Origin: Lactonifactor sp. BIOML-A5
GTDB lineage: Bacteria; Bacillota; Clostridia; Lachnospirales; Lachnospiraceae
Length of the DNA stretch: 31,419 nt
Reading direction: 5' to 3'
Assembly: GCF_009677585.1 (NCBI RefSeq)
Contig: NZ_WKYV01000043.1
Span: 1-31,419 of the forward strand
The position numbers and the translations under genes were made by a program. The notes under the pieces were generated by a model. The model did no database searches and was not told the origin of the DNA. It saw only the letters and a list, made by a program, of their open reading frames with translations. Positions 23,691 to 31,408 of the stretch are shown in pieces. Position 1 is the stretch's first letter, and the number at the start of each line of letters is the position of its first letter.

Positions 23691-24530
23691 TTAGTTTTCC
23701 TCCATTTTTTCTAATATTTTTGCAACCGGCTCAAGCCAATTGCCATCGAAAAGCTCTATCATACCTCTGTCACATGCAGCTGAAATTTTCGGGTCAATAG
23801 GTAGTTTAGCAAGAACCTTTAAATTATGCTTATCAGCAATTTCTTCAATGTGGCTTTCGCCAAATATCTGATAATTCTTGCCATTGTCAGGACATTTAAA
23901 ATAGGACATGTTTTCCACCAGACCGATAATAGGGATATTCATCATCTCAGCCATCTTGACAGCCTTTGACACAATCATGGATACCAGCTCCTGCGGAGAT
24001 GTCACAACGATAATTCCATCAACAGCAATGGATTGAAATACCGTAAGGGGAACATCACCAGTACCTGGAGGCATGTCGATGAACATAAAATCCACATCGT
24101 TCCAGATAACATCTGTCCAGAACTGCTTTACTGTACCAGCAATAATCGGCCCTCTCCAGACAACTGGATCAGTATCATTTTCTAATAATAAATTGACAGA
24201 CATTATATCAATACCGGTCTTGGTTTTAACAGGAAATAGGCCAAGATCACTGCCTTTGGCTTTTTCTTTGATACCAAAGGCTTTAGGGATAGAAGGCCCA
24301 GTAATGTCTGCATCCAGAATAGCGGTATGATAACCCATTCTGTTCATAGTAACCGCAAGCATAGAGGTAACAAGCGACTTGCCAACACCACCTTTGCCGC
24401 TGACAACACCGATTACCTTTTTCACGCTGCTCATCTCATGCAGCTTCTCAGAGAAATCCGTTTTTTCTTCTTTTCTTTCTGCACAGTCCTCCGAGCAGCT
24501 GCTGCAGCTTTGATTGCAATTTTCGCTCAT
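23691..24530 (-). CDS. Mrp/NBP35-family Fe-S carrier ATPase
   Basis: This is a 279-residue protein. The N terminus has a Cys cluster (CNQSCSSCSEDC), followed by the deviant Walker A GKGGVGKS (about 42-49), the DADITGPSIPKAFG switch and the FIDMPPGTGD motif. Proteins of this group bind and transfer 4Fe-4S clusters, ATP-dependently, in the cytoplasm. Near residue 230 the usual CxxC of the bridging cluster reads CPDNG, so the second Cys is missing (see findings). It lies 17 bases after the metallo-beta-lactamase gene. Confidence 0.9.
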   Translation of the reverse strand: MSENCNQSCSSCSEDCAERKEEKTDFSEKLHEMSSVKKVIGVVSGKGGVGKSLVTSMLAVTMNRMGYHTAILDADITGPSIPKAFGIKEKAKGSDLGLFPVKTKTGIDIMSVNLLLENDTDPVVWRGPIIAGTVKQFWTDVIWNDVDFMFIDMPPGTGDVPLTVFQSIAVDGIIVVTSPQELVSMIVSKAVKMAEMMNIPIIGLVENMSYFKCPDNGKNYQIFGESHIEEIADKHNLKVLAKLPIDPKISAACDRGMIELFDGNWLEPVAKILEKMEEN

Positions 24531-24547
24531 AATATTGCTCCTTTATT

Positions 24548-25369
24548 TTAGATTGTTATTTCACTACCTGCTGACAGATAATCAATTCTATCACCCATAG
24601 TAGCCTTCAGCCTTTTATAAGGCTCGATGCCCGTGCAATGACAGGTGTAGAACTTTGCTTTTGTGCCCATTAGGTATTTGCCAATTCTATCTATAGTGTC
24701 TGCGTCCTCATTTCCGCCAGAACGGCTGGAAAGATGAAATCCACCTATCACATAGTTAGGCATTCGTCCTTTAAACGAGTAAAAATGCTCGAGTATATTA
24801 ACAATACCATTATGAGCGCACCCTGTTATTAACAGGGTCTTTCCGTCTTCCTCTATCACGAGATTCTGTTCATGGGCAAAGGTGTCGTCTACCGTTTGTC
24901 CTTTATACTCCGTGAGCAATCCATTATTCGATTTTGGGCGTGACTCTCTTTGAACAATATTTGAGAATACCTGGATTCCATCGGTGATAAAGAATCGGTC
25001 TGACGTGAGTACAATTTGTTTGTTTTCTTTCAGATTTTCATTAAGACCGATATAATCAAATTTATTATTTGGACGAATAGCATAGTATTTCTCAAATGCC
25101 AAGCGGTGTAGAAACACCTCAGCTTTCGAGTTTTCTGTCAAAAATGTATTCAGTCCACCACCATGGTCGTAATGTCCATGCGAAATTACCAGAAAATCAA
25201 CATCAGCAATATTTACATCAAGCTTTTTAGCATTTTGAAGAAACAACTCACTTGAGCCCACATCAAACAAGATTTTGTGTTTCTTTGTTTCTATATAAAG
25301 GCTAAGGCCATGCTCATTGCAGAAGTCTTTTGATATTGATGTGTTTTCCACTAAAGTTTTAATAAGCAT
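24548..25369 (-). CDS. Metallo-beta-lactamase-fold hydrolase
   Basis: This is a 273-residue enzyme. The zinc motif SHGHYDHGGG (about 64-73) with a later GCAH and GGFHLSSR shows an intact di-metal site. It resembles the family annotated as 7,8-dihydropterin-6-yl-methyl aminobenzene phosphate synthase-like hydrolases, whose real substrates are mostly unknown. It is encoded between the MinD ATPases and Mrp, so a role in metal-cofactor handling is plausible but not shown. It follows the upstream gene by 5 bases. Confidence 0.85.
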   Translation of the reverse strand: MLIKTLVENTSISKDFCNEHGLSLYIETKKHKILFDVGSSELFLQNAKKLDVNIADVDFLVISHGHYDHGGGLNTFLTENSKAEVFLHRLAFEKYYAIRPNNKFDYIGLNENLKENKQIVLTSDRFFITDGIQVFSNIVQRESRPKSNNGLLTEYKGQTVDDTFAHEQNLVIEEDGKTLLITGCAHNGIVNILEHFYSFKGRMPNYVIGGFHLSSRSGGNEDADTIDRIGKYLMGTKAKFYTCHCTGIEPYKRLKATMGDRIDYLSAGSEITI

Positions 25370-25374
25370 GCCTT

Positions 25375-26250
25375 TTAGCCACCACTTTTTTCAAAAAGTA
25401 GATTCATTGTCTTGCGATAAACCTCTTTAACCGCCGTCCCCGATGTGCAGTCTATGTCTACTATGGTTTGGCTATTATTAATGGCTTTAACTGCGTTTGA
25501 GTCAAAGGGTATACTGCCGATATAAGGAAGACCTTGTTTATTACAAAACTCTTCAATCTTCTCTGTGTTTACAATATTGGCATCATATTTGTTTATACAT
25601 ACTGCTGTCTTGGTTCCGAATTTCGCCGCTGTTGTTATAATGCGCTCCATATCGCTGATACCTGATATGGAAGGTTCTGCGACTATTAAAACCATATCCA
25701 CGCCACTAAGTGATGCAATGACAGGACAGCCTATTCCGGGAGATCCATCAATAATGGCCAGCCCAGTATCAACTGCTGCCGACTTCATTTGTTTTTTTAC
25801 CTCAGTGACAAGCATTCCAGAGGTACCACTGCCCATTTTAAGCTGTGCCGTTGAAAACACTTTTTCCCTATCAGAATACAGCATCAGCTCTCCGGCCACT
25901 GCCGGTACCAAAGTTATCGCTTCCGCAGGACAAACATATGCGCAAACGCCGCAGCCTTCACATGCAAAAGGATCTACCTTATAGTGCGACTCTGCTTTGA
26001 TCGCGTCAAATCGGCAGTTTTGCCTGCACTGATCGCATTGGGTACATAACTCTGAATTTATTTCTGCTTTTGGCAACCCGTAATAGTCTGTCTTTTTCGG
26101 TTCAACATTCCATCCGGTAATGAGGTGCAAGTTAGGTGCATCTACATCACAATCGGCATATGACTTGGCATCAGCAAGCTTTATAAACGCACTTGCTATG
26201 GTTGTCTTTCCGGTGCCGCCTTTTCCACTAAGGATTAGTAGTTGTTTCAT
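25375..26250 (-). CDS. MinD-family ATPase with inserted ferredoxin (second copy)
   Basis: This is a 291-residue P-loop ATPase with Walker A GKGGTGKTT (about 9-17). Two 4Fe-4S motifs are inserted at about 65-115 (CTQCDQCRQNC and CEGCGVCAYVCP). The rest is a MinD-like fold with IIDGSPGIGCPV. These cytoplasmic proteins couple ATP hydrolysis to Fe-S or redox chemistry, and pairs of them occur in the orp clusters of sulfate reducers. The start (GGAGG before ATG) overlaps the end of the paralogue upstream by 23 bases. Confidence 0.9.
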   Translation of the reverse strand: MKQLLILSGKGGTGKTTIASAFIKLADAKSYADCDVDAPNLHLITGWNVEPKKTDYYGLPKAEINSELCTQCDQCRQNCRFDAIKAESHYKVDPFACEGCGVCAYVCPAEAITLVPAVAGELMLYSDREKVFSTAQLKMGSGTSGMLVTEVKKQMKSAAVDTGLAIIDGSPGIGCPVIASLSGVDMVLIVAEPSISGISDMERIITTAAKFGTKTAVCINKYDANIVNTEKIEEFCNKQGLPYIGSIPFDSNAVKAINNSQTIVDIDCTSGTAVKEVYRKTMNLLFEKSGG

Positions 26251-27088
26251 GCTGCACCTCCTTTGTCACCGTATCAAGCAGGGTAGAAAACAGTTCGCGA
26301 TATTTTTGATTTTTATTTATAGCGATCTCTGCATTCGAATTCAATGTTCCCAATTCGTTATCAAATGGAATCCTACCTAAAATCTTAATATTCTTTTCTG
26401 AGCAGAACCTCTCCGCCGGGTTTTCTTCTTCCAAACATTTGTTAAGGACAACCCCGAAAGGCCTATTAAATAACTTGACCAGCTCATATACCATGTTGAG
26501 GTTGTGAACACCAAACAATGTGGGTTCAGCTACTAATACACAATAATCTGCATCTTTAATGCTTTCCATTACGATACAGGCGCTTCCGGGAGGGCAGTCA
26601 ATAAAAGTCAGCTGATCTGCCTGAGAATTCTCTTCAGCAAGCAACTTTTGTATGATAGGAATGCCAGAAGCCTCACCGGTGTTCAATATTCCTGTCCATA
26701 CCGTCATCTCACCGGAAATTCCTTTTTGAACTTTTCCGATTACTTTTTCTTTCTCTGATAGTGCCTTTTCAGGGCAAACCAAGATGCAGCCGCCGCAAGA
26801 GTGGCATACATCGTCAAAGACGATTAAATTATTTTTAATATAGGCAAGGGCATTGAATTTGCAGAAATCAACACATTTGCGGCAGCCATTACACAGTTCA
26901 TGATTCACATTTGGAACTTTCACTGATATTTCTTCCTCTTGAACTCCTTTAGGCTTAAGAAACAAATGCCCATTTGGCTCTTCAACATCACAATCAATAT
27001 ATGTTGATGTTTTCGCTACTGCAGCTAAGTTCACCGATACCAGCGTTTTTCCTGTGCCGCCCTTGCCACTTAGGACAGCGATTTTCAT
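26228..27088 (-). CDS. MinD-family ATPase with inserted ferredoxin (first copy)
   Basis: This is a 286-residue paralogue of the neighbouring ATPase, with the same order: GKGGTGKT Walker A, then ferredoxin motifs CNGCRKCVDFC and CHSCGGCILVCP, then a FIDCPPGSAC switch. The start at 27088 is set by GGAGG eight bases upstream, which lies in the end of the preceding gene. The two copies are diverged, which suggests a heterodimer. This matches the paired ATPases of orange-protein complexes. Confidence 0.9.
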   Translation of the reverse strand: MKIAVLSGKGGTGKTLVSVNLAAVAKTSTYIDCDVEEPNGHLFLKPKGVQEEEISVKVPNVNHELCNGCRKCVDFCKFNALAYIKNNLIVFDDVCHSCGGCILVCPEKALSEKEKVIGKVQKGISGEMTVWTGILNTGEASGIPIIQKLLAEENSQADQLTFIDCPPGSACIVMESIKDADYCVLVAEPTLFGVHNLNMVYELVKLFNRPFGVVLNKCLEEENPAERFCSEKNIKILGRIPFDNELGTLNSNAEIAINKNQKYRELFSTLLDTVTKEVQHETTTNP

Positions 27089-27089
27089 A

Positions 27090-27458
27090 TTAATTACCTC
27101 CGTGTCCATGAAATCCGGCATGAAAATCGCTTAGTAAATTAACTTGTTCGCTTGTATATGCGTCAATGTTTTCCTGTGCTGTTCCGAGTATTGATTTATA
27201 TACCAATACCTCTGCATTGCGTAGAACTTTTTCAGCGTTTTCACCGCAACGTGGAGTCAGCAATGCTTTAACTCCATGATCTGCAATTACCTGTGCTGCT
27301 CTAATTCCGGCTCCACCCTGGCTGGCAACAGCGGTATTATCAAGGTAATAGCTTTCCTTTTTCACTGTGTCATAGAAAAGGAAATATGGGGCACGCCCAA
27401 AAGATATACATACATTAGATTTTAAACTTTTTTCATCTACTGGAATTGCTATTTTCAT
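27090..27458 (-). CDS. NifX/NifB-type metal-cofactor-binding protein (first copy)
   Basis: This is a 122-residue member of the same COG1433 family. It starts KIAIPVDEKSL and has an SFGRAPYF motif near residue 20 where the other copy has FGHCEGF. GGAGIRAAQVIADHGV and a His/Gly-rich tail (FHAGFHGHGG) follow. The Cys in the motif is replaced, so the two copies probably have different roles. Its start overlaps the end of the NifU-like gene by 26 bases. Confidence 0.85.
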   Translation of the reverse strand: MKIAIPVDEKSLKSNVCISFGRAPYFLFYDTVKKESYYLDNTAVASQGGAGIRAAQVIADHGVKALLTPRCGENAEKVLRNAEVLVYKSILGTAQENIDAYTSEQVNLLSDFHAGFHGHGGN

Positions 27459-27843
27459 AAAAATTCTCCATTCTATTTTTGATTAGATAATTATTAATTG
27501 AATTACGTAGTGCGCTCACACCTAAATTTGAACAGTGGAGCTTTTTTTCAGGAAGACCGTCTAATGCCCTAACAATATCCTCTTCTGTGATGTTCAACGC
27601 TTCCTCTAAAGTTTTACCCTTTGCTAATACCGATGTCATGCTGGACGTTGCAATTGAAGCACAACACCCAAATACAAGATAGCTGATTTTCTCTATGCGG
27701 CTATCTTTCACCTTTAAATAAAAGGTCAGATAATCCCCACAGGCAGGATCTCCGTAGCTTCCTTCGGCATCTGCATCGGGCATACTATGAACATTTTGGG
27801 GGCACATAAAATGTTCCATTACTTTTTCCGAATATATAATCAA
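27433..27843 (-). CDS. NifU/IscU-like Fe-S scaffold protein
   Basis: This is a 136-residue scaffold. The three conserved cysteines are present: DPACGD (about 35), FGCCASIA (about 61) and KLHCSNLG (about 103). The Asp after the first Cys, typical of IscU, is kept. The N terminus IIYSEKVMEHFMCP fits the family and requires the TTG start at 27843, with AGG/AAGGTGA close upstream. It would assemble 2Fe-2S or 4Fe-4S clusters for the ATPases in this operon. No IscS cysteine desulfurase is in the window. Confidence 0.9.
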   Translation of the reverse strand: MIIYSEKVMEHFMCPQNVHSMPDADAEGSYGDPACGDYLTFYLKVKDSRIEKISYLVFGCCASIATSSMTSVLAKGKTLEEALNITEEDIVRALDGLPEKKLHCSNLGVSALRNSINNYLIKNRMENFYENSNSSR

Positions 27844-27848
27844 TCACC

Positions 27849-28217
27849 TTAATCCTCATCATCTGTAAAACATCGACCACGCCTATGCCTATGGCATCCG
27901 CGACCACAACCGTTACCCAATCCATCACAAAGCTGGTATTCACCACCCTCAATTGAGAGTACCTTTCCATTAACTAACGATTCAGCCACCTTTTTTCTGG
28001 CCTCAATATAAATACCTTGAACAGTACTGCGAGCCACATTCATTTGCTTGGCGCATTCTTCCTGTGTAAAGCCTTCCAGATCAATAAGCCTTATGGTTTC
28101 ATACTCGTCAACGGTCATAATTACATAGTTTTCTACATCCGCAGGTGAATCAAGAGGCCCAAATCTATTGCTCTCGGGTAAACAGCAAACTTTTCTCCAC
28201 TTCATAGGTCTTGCCAT
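27849..28217 (-). CDS. DUF134 family DNA-binding protein
   Basis: This is a 122-residue protein. It opens [16 protein letters not shown], the typical DUF134 start with a Cys pair. A helix-turn-helix follows ([32 protein letters not shown], about 50-85). The end has a Cys- and His-rich tail ([13 protein letters not shown]) that should bind metal. The family is thought to be regulatory. A GGCATATGYC palindrome at the operon promoter is a candidate site, and a second DUF134 gene lies at 30856. The GGAGGTG ribosome site lies beside a long hairpin (28237-28276). Confidence 0.9.
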   Translation of the reverse strand: MARPMKWRKVCCLPESNRFGPLDSPADVENYVIMTVDEYETIRLIDLEGFTQEECAKQMNVARSTVQGIYIEARKKVAESLVNGKVLSIEGGEYQLCDGLGNGCGRGCHRHRRGRCFTDDED

Positions 28218-28236
28218 AACTTATCACCTCCATCCT

Positions 28237-28276
28237 AATCAGAAATAACCAGAGCGTCCTCCGGTTACCTCTGATT
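28237..28276. repeat. Hairpin between the DUF5320 and DUF134 genes
   Basis: AATCAGA (28237-28243) pairs with TCTGATT (28270-28276), and AACC (28247-28250) with GGTT (28263-28266). It lies just before the DUF134 ribosome site and could separate expression of the first operon gene from the rest. No T tract follows. Confidence 0.4.
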
Positions 28277-28280
28277 CCCG

Positions 28281-28547
28281 TTATAGGTTCTCTAATTGCT
28301 TATCAATAACTGTCAGTCGATATTGCAACATGGTTTTCTGTTCTTGGAGTAGCTCTTTTTGTGTTTTTGAGGATGTCTGATTAACCGCAAAACCTCTACC
28401 GAAACCGCGTCTACAAGCAAGTCCAAGACCCAATCCCATTCCAAGACCAGCTCCATACTTTACTGCATTAGCACCTGTGCAAAGTCCTAAACCTCTTCCA
28501 GTCATTGATCCAGCACCCATCGGACCGGTTCCATCCCTTCTTGGCAT
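28281..28547 (-). CDS. DUF5320 family protein
   Basis: This is an 88-residue protein. It opens MPRRDGTGPMGAGSMTGRGLGLC, the hallmark of DUF5320. A Gly-rich, GMGLGLGLACRRGFGRG stretch follows, and a C-terminal helix of Gln, Leu and Lys residues. These small proteins accompany NifX/NifB and Mrp genes in anaerobes. Function is unknown, possibly cofactor binding. The start at 28547 has AGGAGG eight bases upstream and lies downstream of the mapped promoter; the in-frame upstream ATG at 28583 would lie at about the transcription start. Confidence 0.85.
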   Translation of the reverse strand: MPRRDGTGPMGAGSMTGRGLGLCTGANAVKYGAGLGMGLGLGLACRRGFGRGFAVNQTSSKTQKELLQEQKTMLQYRLTVIDKQLENL

Positions 28548-28570
28548 GTTATTCACCTCCTTATAGTTTC

Positions 28571-28619
28571 TGACATATGCCATCTATTCTTATTATACAT
28601 CGTTTGTGGCATATGTCAA
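28571..28619 (-). promoter_or_regulatory. Operon promoter with two GGCATATGTC operator-like sites
   Basis: On the minus strand TTGACA (28614-28619) and TATAAT (28592-28597) are 16 bases apart. The -35 box overlaps one arm of an 11-bp inverted repeat (TGACATATGCC and its complement; 28571-28581 and 28608-28618). The second arm lies just downstream of the start of transcription. Each arm is itself near-palindromic. The same motif is found at the promoter upstream of the other DUF134 gene. Confidence 0.75.
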
Positions 28620-28887
28620 TAACTTTTTGAAATAATTAAAAAGCTGCCAATCTATAGTTTTGATTAATATTTTTGCGAGTTGGTGGCAAAAATACAAGCT
28701 AAATCCTTAGCTATTTTGAAGGTTCTAATAATAAAGATTATGCGTGGTGTCACTACACCAACAGTGTTGTAGCTCTTGAACTTTATAGACCCAATATAGT
28801 CCAGTCAATCCTCAAGTAAAGACGGTAAAAGCCGCCTGAAAATTTCAGACGGCTTTTGTCACTTTAATTTTGTTTTGAGTAGAACTT
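28620..28887. other. Gene-free stretch between the cofactor operon promoter and the rubrerythrin gene
   Basis: No coding frame with a start signal is visible. It contains a few weak hairpins (for example GGTGTCACTACACC around 28744-28758) and the rubrerythrin terminator. Nothing else is recognised. Confidence 0.6.
28827..28857 (-). terminator. Terminator of the rubrerythrin unit
   Basis: AAAAGCCG-C-CTGAAA pairs with TTTCAG-A-CGGCTTTT, a 14-bp stem with one mismatch. T tracts occur on both sides, so it may work in both directions. It lies 30 bases after the rubrerythrin stop. Confidence 0.8.
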
Positions 28888-30078
28888 TTAATAGTTCTCT
28901 TTTCTAACTTCAAAATAGCTTTGTGCATATTTGCAGACAGGGCAAACCTCAGGTGCCTTTGTACCCATAACCAAGTGTCCGCAGATACGGCATTCCCACA
29001 TGGTCTGCTCACCCTTTTCAAATACCTGCTGCATCTCCACATTTTTAAGCAGAGCACGGTAACGCTCCTCGTGGGCTTTCTCAATTGCGCCAACCTTGCG
29101 AAAACGCTCTGCTAAATCGTGGAAGCCTTCCGCATCGGCATCCTTTGCCATACGGTCGTACATATCTGTCCACTCATAGTTTTCGCCCTCGGCAGCAGCA
29201 AGAAGATTCTGTGCGGTCTTGCCCAGATGTCCAAGCTCCTCAAACCAAATGCGTGCGTGCTCCTGCTCATTGCGTGCAGTTTTTAAGAAAAGCTCAGAAA
29301 GCTGATCGTAACCCTCACGCTGTGCAATACTTGCAAAATAAGTATACTTATTACGAGCCTGACTTTCACCTGCAAAGGCTTCAGCAAGGTTTTTCTCTGT
29401 TTTTGTGCCTGCATATGGGTTTTCTGCTGCGACAGTTTCTTCCTCAACCTTTACAAATACAGAAGCGGGCTGCTTACAGCGTGGGCACTTGAAATATTCT
29501 GGCAACGGACCCTCATGAATATATCCGCATACGTTACAACGCCATTTTTCCATTTCTTTATCCTCCATATTATTTGTCTTTTTTTCATTGTTCGGTATTT
29601 TGTCAAGCAACTTACGGACAGCCTCACTTGGAAAGTCATCGAAAGGAGGGTTGTCCAGCAAGGACTGCAACAATGTATGTGTGTTTTCGCTTTGAGGCAG
29701 CATAAAGCCTGATTCACGGAGCAAATCTTCGCTCATTAAGCGGTTAGCTTTTGCAATAGCTTCCGCCAACTGACGAAGCACGGTATTATCTGTATTCTCT
29801 GCAATTTGCAAGGCAGCCTTTTCTTGAATGGCTTTGCTTTCAGCAAGCTCGGTTAGTGTATTTGCCACGCTGTTTTTCTTGGGTTGCTGAGGAGGATACT
29901 CCACAGGCACCATAGAAATTGCCCCTGAAGGGCAGGCATTGGCACATACGCCACAGCCAATGCATTTATTCACGTCAATAATACTGTTTTCTGTATCAGT
30001 AGCTCCTGTGGGACATACATAAAGGCAAAGACAGTCCTTTGTGCAAAGGCGAATATTTCTTACTGCAATCTTTTTCAT
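28888..30078 (-). CDS. Ferredoxin-rubrerythrin fusion protein
   Basis: This is a 396-residue multi-domain redox protein. Residues of about 12-50 hold two 4Fe-4S motifs ([12 protein letters not shown] and [12 protein letters not shown]). Residues 60-170 are helical and unassigned. A rubredoxin-like ribbon follows (Cys 181, 184, 198, 201). The ferritin-like diiron domain (about 225-345) has [13 protein letters not shown] at 271-274 and the EKAHEERY helix. A second rubredoxin knuckle ends the protein (Cys 363, 366, 379, 382). Rubrerythrins reduce hydrogen peroxide in anaerobes; the ferredoxin would supply electrons. A perfect internal ribosome site (GGAGG, eight bases before ATG 29553, residue 176) suggests that the rubrerythrin part can also be made on its own. 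The start has AAAGGAGG. Confidence 0.9.
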   Translation of the reverse strand: MKKIAVRNIRLCTKDCLCLYVCPTGATDTENSIIDVNKCIGCGVCANACPSGAISMVPVEYPPQQPKKNSVANTLTELAESKAIQEKAALQIAENTDNTVLRQLAEAIAKANRLMSEDLLRESGFMLPQSENTHTLLQSLLDNPPFDDFPSEAVRKLLDKIPNNEKKTNNMEDKEMEKWRCNVCGYIHEGPLPEYFKCPRCKQPASVFVKVEEETVAAENPYAGTKTEKNLAEAFAGESQARNKYTYFASIAQREGYDQLSELFLKTARNEQEHARIWFEELGHLGKTAQNLLAAAEGENYEWTDMYDRMAKDADAEGFHDLAERFRKVGAIEKAHEERYRALLKNVEMQQVFEKGEQTMWECRICGHLVMGTKAPEVCPVCKYAQSYFEVRKENY

Positions 30079-30084
30079 AATGGG

Positions 30085-30747
30085 TTACCTCCTTTCCACT
30101 TTCACAATTTTCCAGCTGGGAACCTTGCACACCGGGCAAAGTGCCGGAGCCACGTCACCTACATAAATAAAACCACAGGTTTCACATACATAAACATTGG
30201 TATTAACAAGGAATTCGTCACCATCTTTTTCATAGCGGCTTAGAATAGAGTTTAAAATGCGAGATACCTTTTCGCTCCAAGCCAAGGCACGAAGAGCGCC
30301 TCTGTCGGCATTTGCACCGGCAGCTGCATTTGCCTTGATAAAGCCCTCATTCAAGTCCTTTTGTACAAGTTCATACAGTGCTTGGTGGCTATCATGCTCT
30401 GTAGCAGGTGTTTTTGATTTAAAATAATCGGACAGCTGTGTAAAAAGTGCAGACTCCTCTGCAAGATACTGTTTTTCACAGCCCCTTGCTAAATTGGAGC
30501 ACAGTGAGGACAATTCACCGACAGAGAGCTTTCGCAACTCATCGCTTTCCTCGACCTCTGCGGCTTTTGACACAGCTGCCGAAGTTGCTGTCTGCTCCTT
30601 AAAGTCTGATTTTGCCGCACCGCAAAGGGGACAGACCCAGTCCTCGGGTAAATCTTCCCACTTGGTTCCGGGTGCAATTCCGGCGATGGGAATGCCAGCT
30701 GCTTCATCATAGACATAGCCGCAAATCATGCACACATATTTTTTCAT
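30085..30747 (-). CDS. Double-rubredoxin protein with helical middle domain
   Basis: This is a 220-residue protein. An N-terminal rubredoxin has CxxC pairs at Cys 6/9 and Cys 39/42 with the family's [12 protein letters not shown] pattern. The middle (about 75-175) is helical, ferritin- or rubrerythrin-like in outline, but I find no ExxH diiron motif. The C-terminal end is a second rubredoxin-type ribbon (Cys 188, 191, 204, 207). It probably transfers electrons to the rubrerythrin encoded 6 bases downstream. The ribosome site is AGGAGG before ATG. A GTGACACTGTCAC palindrome (30804-30816) lies upstream. Confidence 0.85.
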   Translation of the reverse strand: MKKYVCMICGYVYDEAAGIPIAGIAPGTKWEDLPEDWVCPLCGAAKSDFKEQTATSAAVSKAAEVEESDELRKLSVGELSSLCSNLARGCEKQYLAEESALFTQLSDYFKSKTPATEHDSHQALYELVQKDLNEGFIKANAAAGANADRGALRALAWSEKVSRILNSILSRYEKDGDEFLVNTNVYVCETCGFIYVGDVAPALCPVCKVPSWKIVKVERR

Positions 30748-30803
30748 TGCCTCAACCTCCTGTTTTTTTATTTATATGGTATCAGCTTGCAACAATTTGT
30801 TCT

Positions 30804-30816
30804 GTGACACTGTCAC
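30804..30816. promoter_or_regulatory. Palindrome upstream of the rubredoxin gene
   Basis: GTGACACTGTCAC is a perfect palindrome around its central base. It lies about 57 bases before the rubredoxin start. It recalls CRP/FNR-type sites with a shortened spacer and could mediate redox or oxygen control. No clear promoter boxes can be assigned with confidence. Confidence 0.4.
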
Positions 30817-30855
30817 TCAACTGATAACAATTACTGATTTAATTTACTTGTAAAG

Positions 30856-31221
30856 CTATTTTAAGTTATTTTTGTGCTTACAGCCCTGTTTGCGAGGGCA
30901 GCTGCACCTGCATTTATCTGCATTTCCATCACAGAGAACAAAATTTCCCCCTTGAATATGAAGCTGCTTTGTGTTGACAAGGCACTGTGCCAGCTTCAAT
31001 CGGGCACTGTTATAGACTGTCTGTGCAGTCGTTCTGGCAATATTCATTTGCTCGGCACACTGCTCCTGCGTCATTCCCTCCAAATCAATCAAGCGAATGC
31101 TTTCAAACTCATCTATTGTCATTTTAATGCTTGGACGGTCGGCAGCTATATCATCTTGAGGTCCAAAGCGTTCGCAGCCGGGCATTGCGCAAATGCGTCG
31201 CTGTTTACATGGTCTTGCCAC
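30856..31221 (-). CDS. DUF134 family DNA-binding protein (second copy)
   Basis: This is a 121-residue protein if it starts at GTG 31221. The homologous start MARP and the AGAGGTGA ribosome site fix this start, and the mapped promoter lies downstream of an ATG at 31275, which rules that one out. It has Cys residues near the N terminus (RRICAMPGCERFGP), a helix-turn-helix (MTQEQCAEQMNIARTTAQTVY), and a Cys-rich metal-binding tail (CRCSCPRKQGC). It is a paralogue of the protein at 27849. A GGCATATGCC palindrome sits in its own leader, which suggests autoregulation. Confidence 0.85.
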   Translation of the reverse strand: MARPCKQRRICAMPGCERFGPQDDIAADRPSIKMTIDEFESIRLIDLEGMTQEQCAEQMNIARTTAQTVYNSARLKLAQCLVNTKQLHIQGGNFVLCDGNADKCRCSCPRKQGCKHKNNLK

Positions 31222-31243
31222 TGAAATCACCTCTTTGGTTAAT

Positions 31244-31294
31244 GGCATATGCCTTTTATTGCTCTTATTATACATTATTCTACAAAATAATCAA
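31244..31294 (-). promoter_or_regulatory. Promoter and operator-like palindrome of the second DUF134 gene
   Basis: TTGATT (31289-31294) and TATAAT (31267-31272) are 16 bases apart on the minus strand, the same spacing as the DUF5320 operon promoter. The perfect palindrome GGCATATGCC (31244-31253) lies about ten bases after the start of transcription. Confidence 0.7.
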
Positions 31295-31350
31295 TAGGTT
31301 TAAGAGCAAATATAGCAAGATTGCTACACTTTTGGATGTATGTGCATTCT

Positions 31351-31408
31351 GCGGAGCCCAGCGGACTCTGATGCGTTTCAGAGCGGACGCTATGCGGATC
31401 ATAACGGA
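31351..31408. repeat. Phased GCGGA motifs at the right edge
   Basis: GCGGA occurs at 31351, 31361, 31383 and 31394, and ACGGA at 31404. The steps are 10, 22, 11 and 10 bases, close to one or two turns of DNA. The sequence lies upstream of the DUF134 promoter and runs off the window. A CTCTGA/TCAGAG hairpin lies in the middle. Confidence 0.5.

Noticed and set aside
23198..28820. Similarity between a stretch near 23205 and one near 28790 (shared ATAGTCCAG and ATCCT), as possible attachment repeats
   Set aside because: Only about two thirds of positions agree over 34 bases and the second lies within the chromosomal part, so chance is the simpler explanation.
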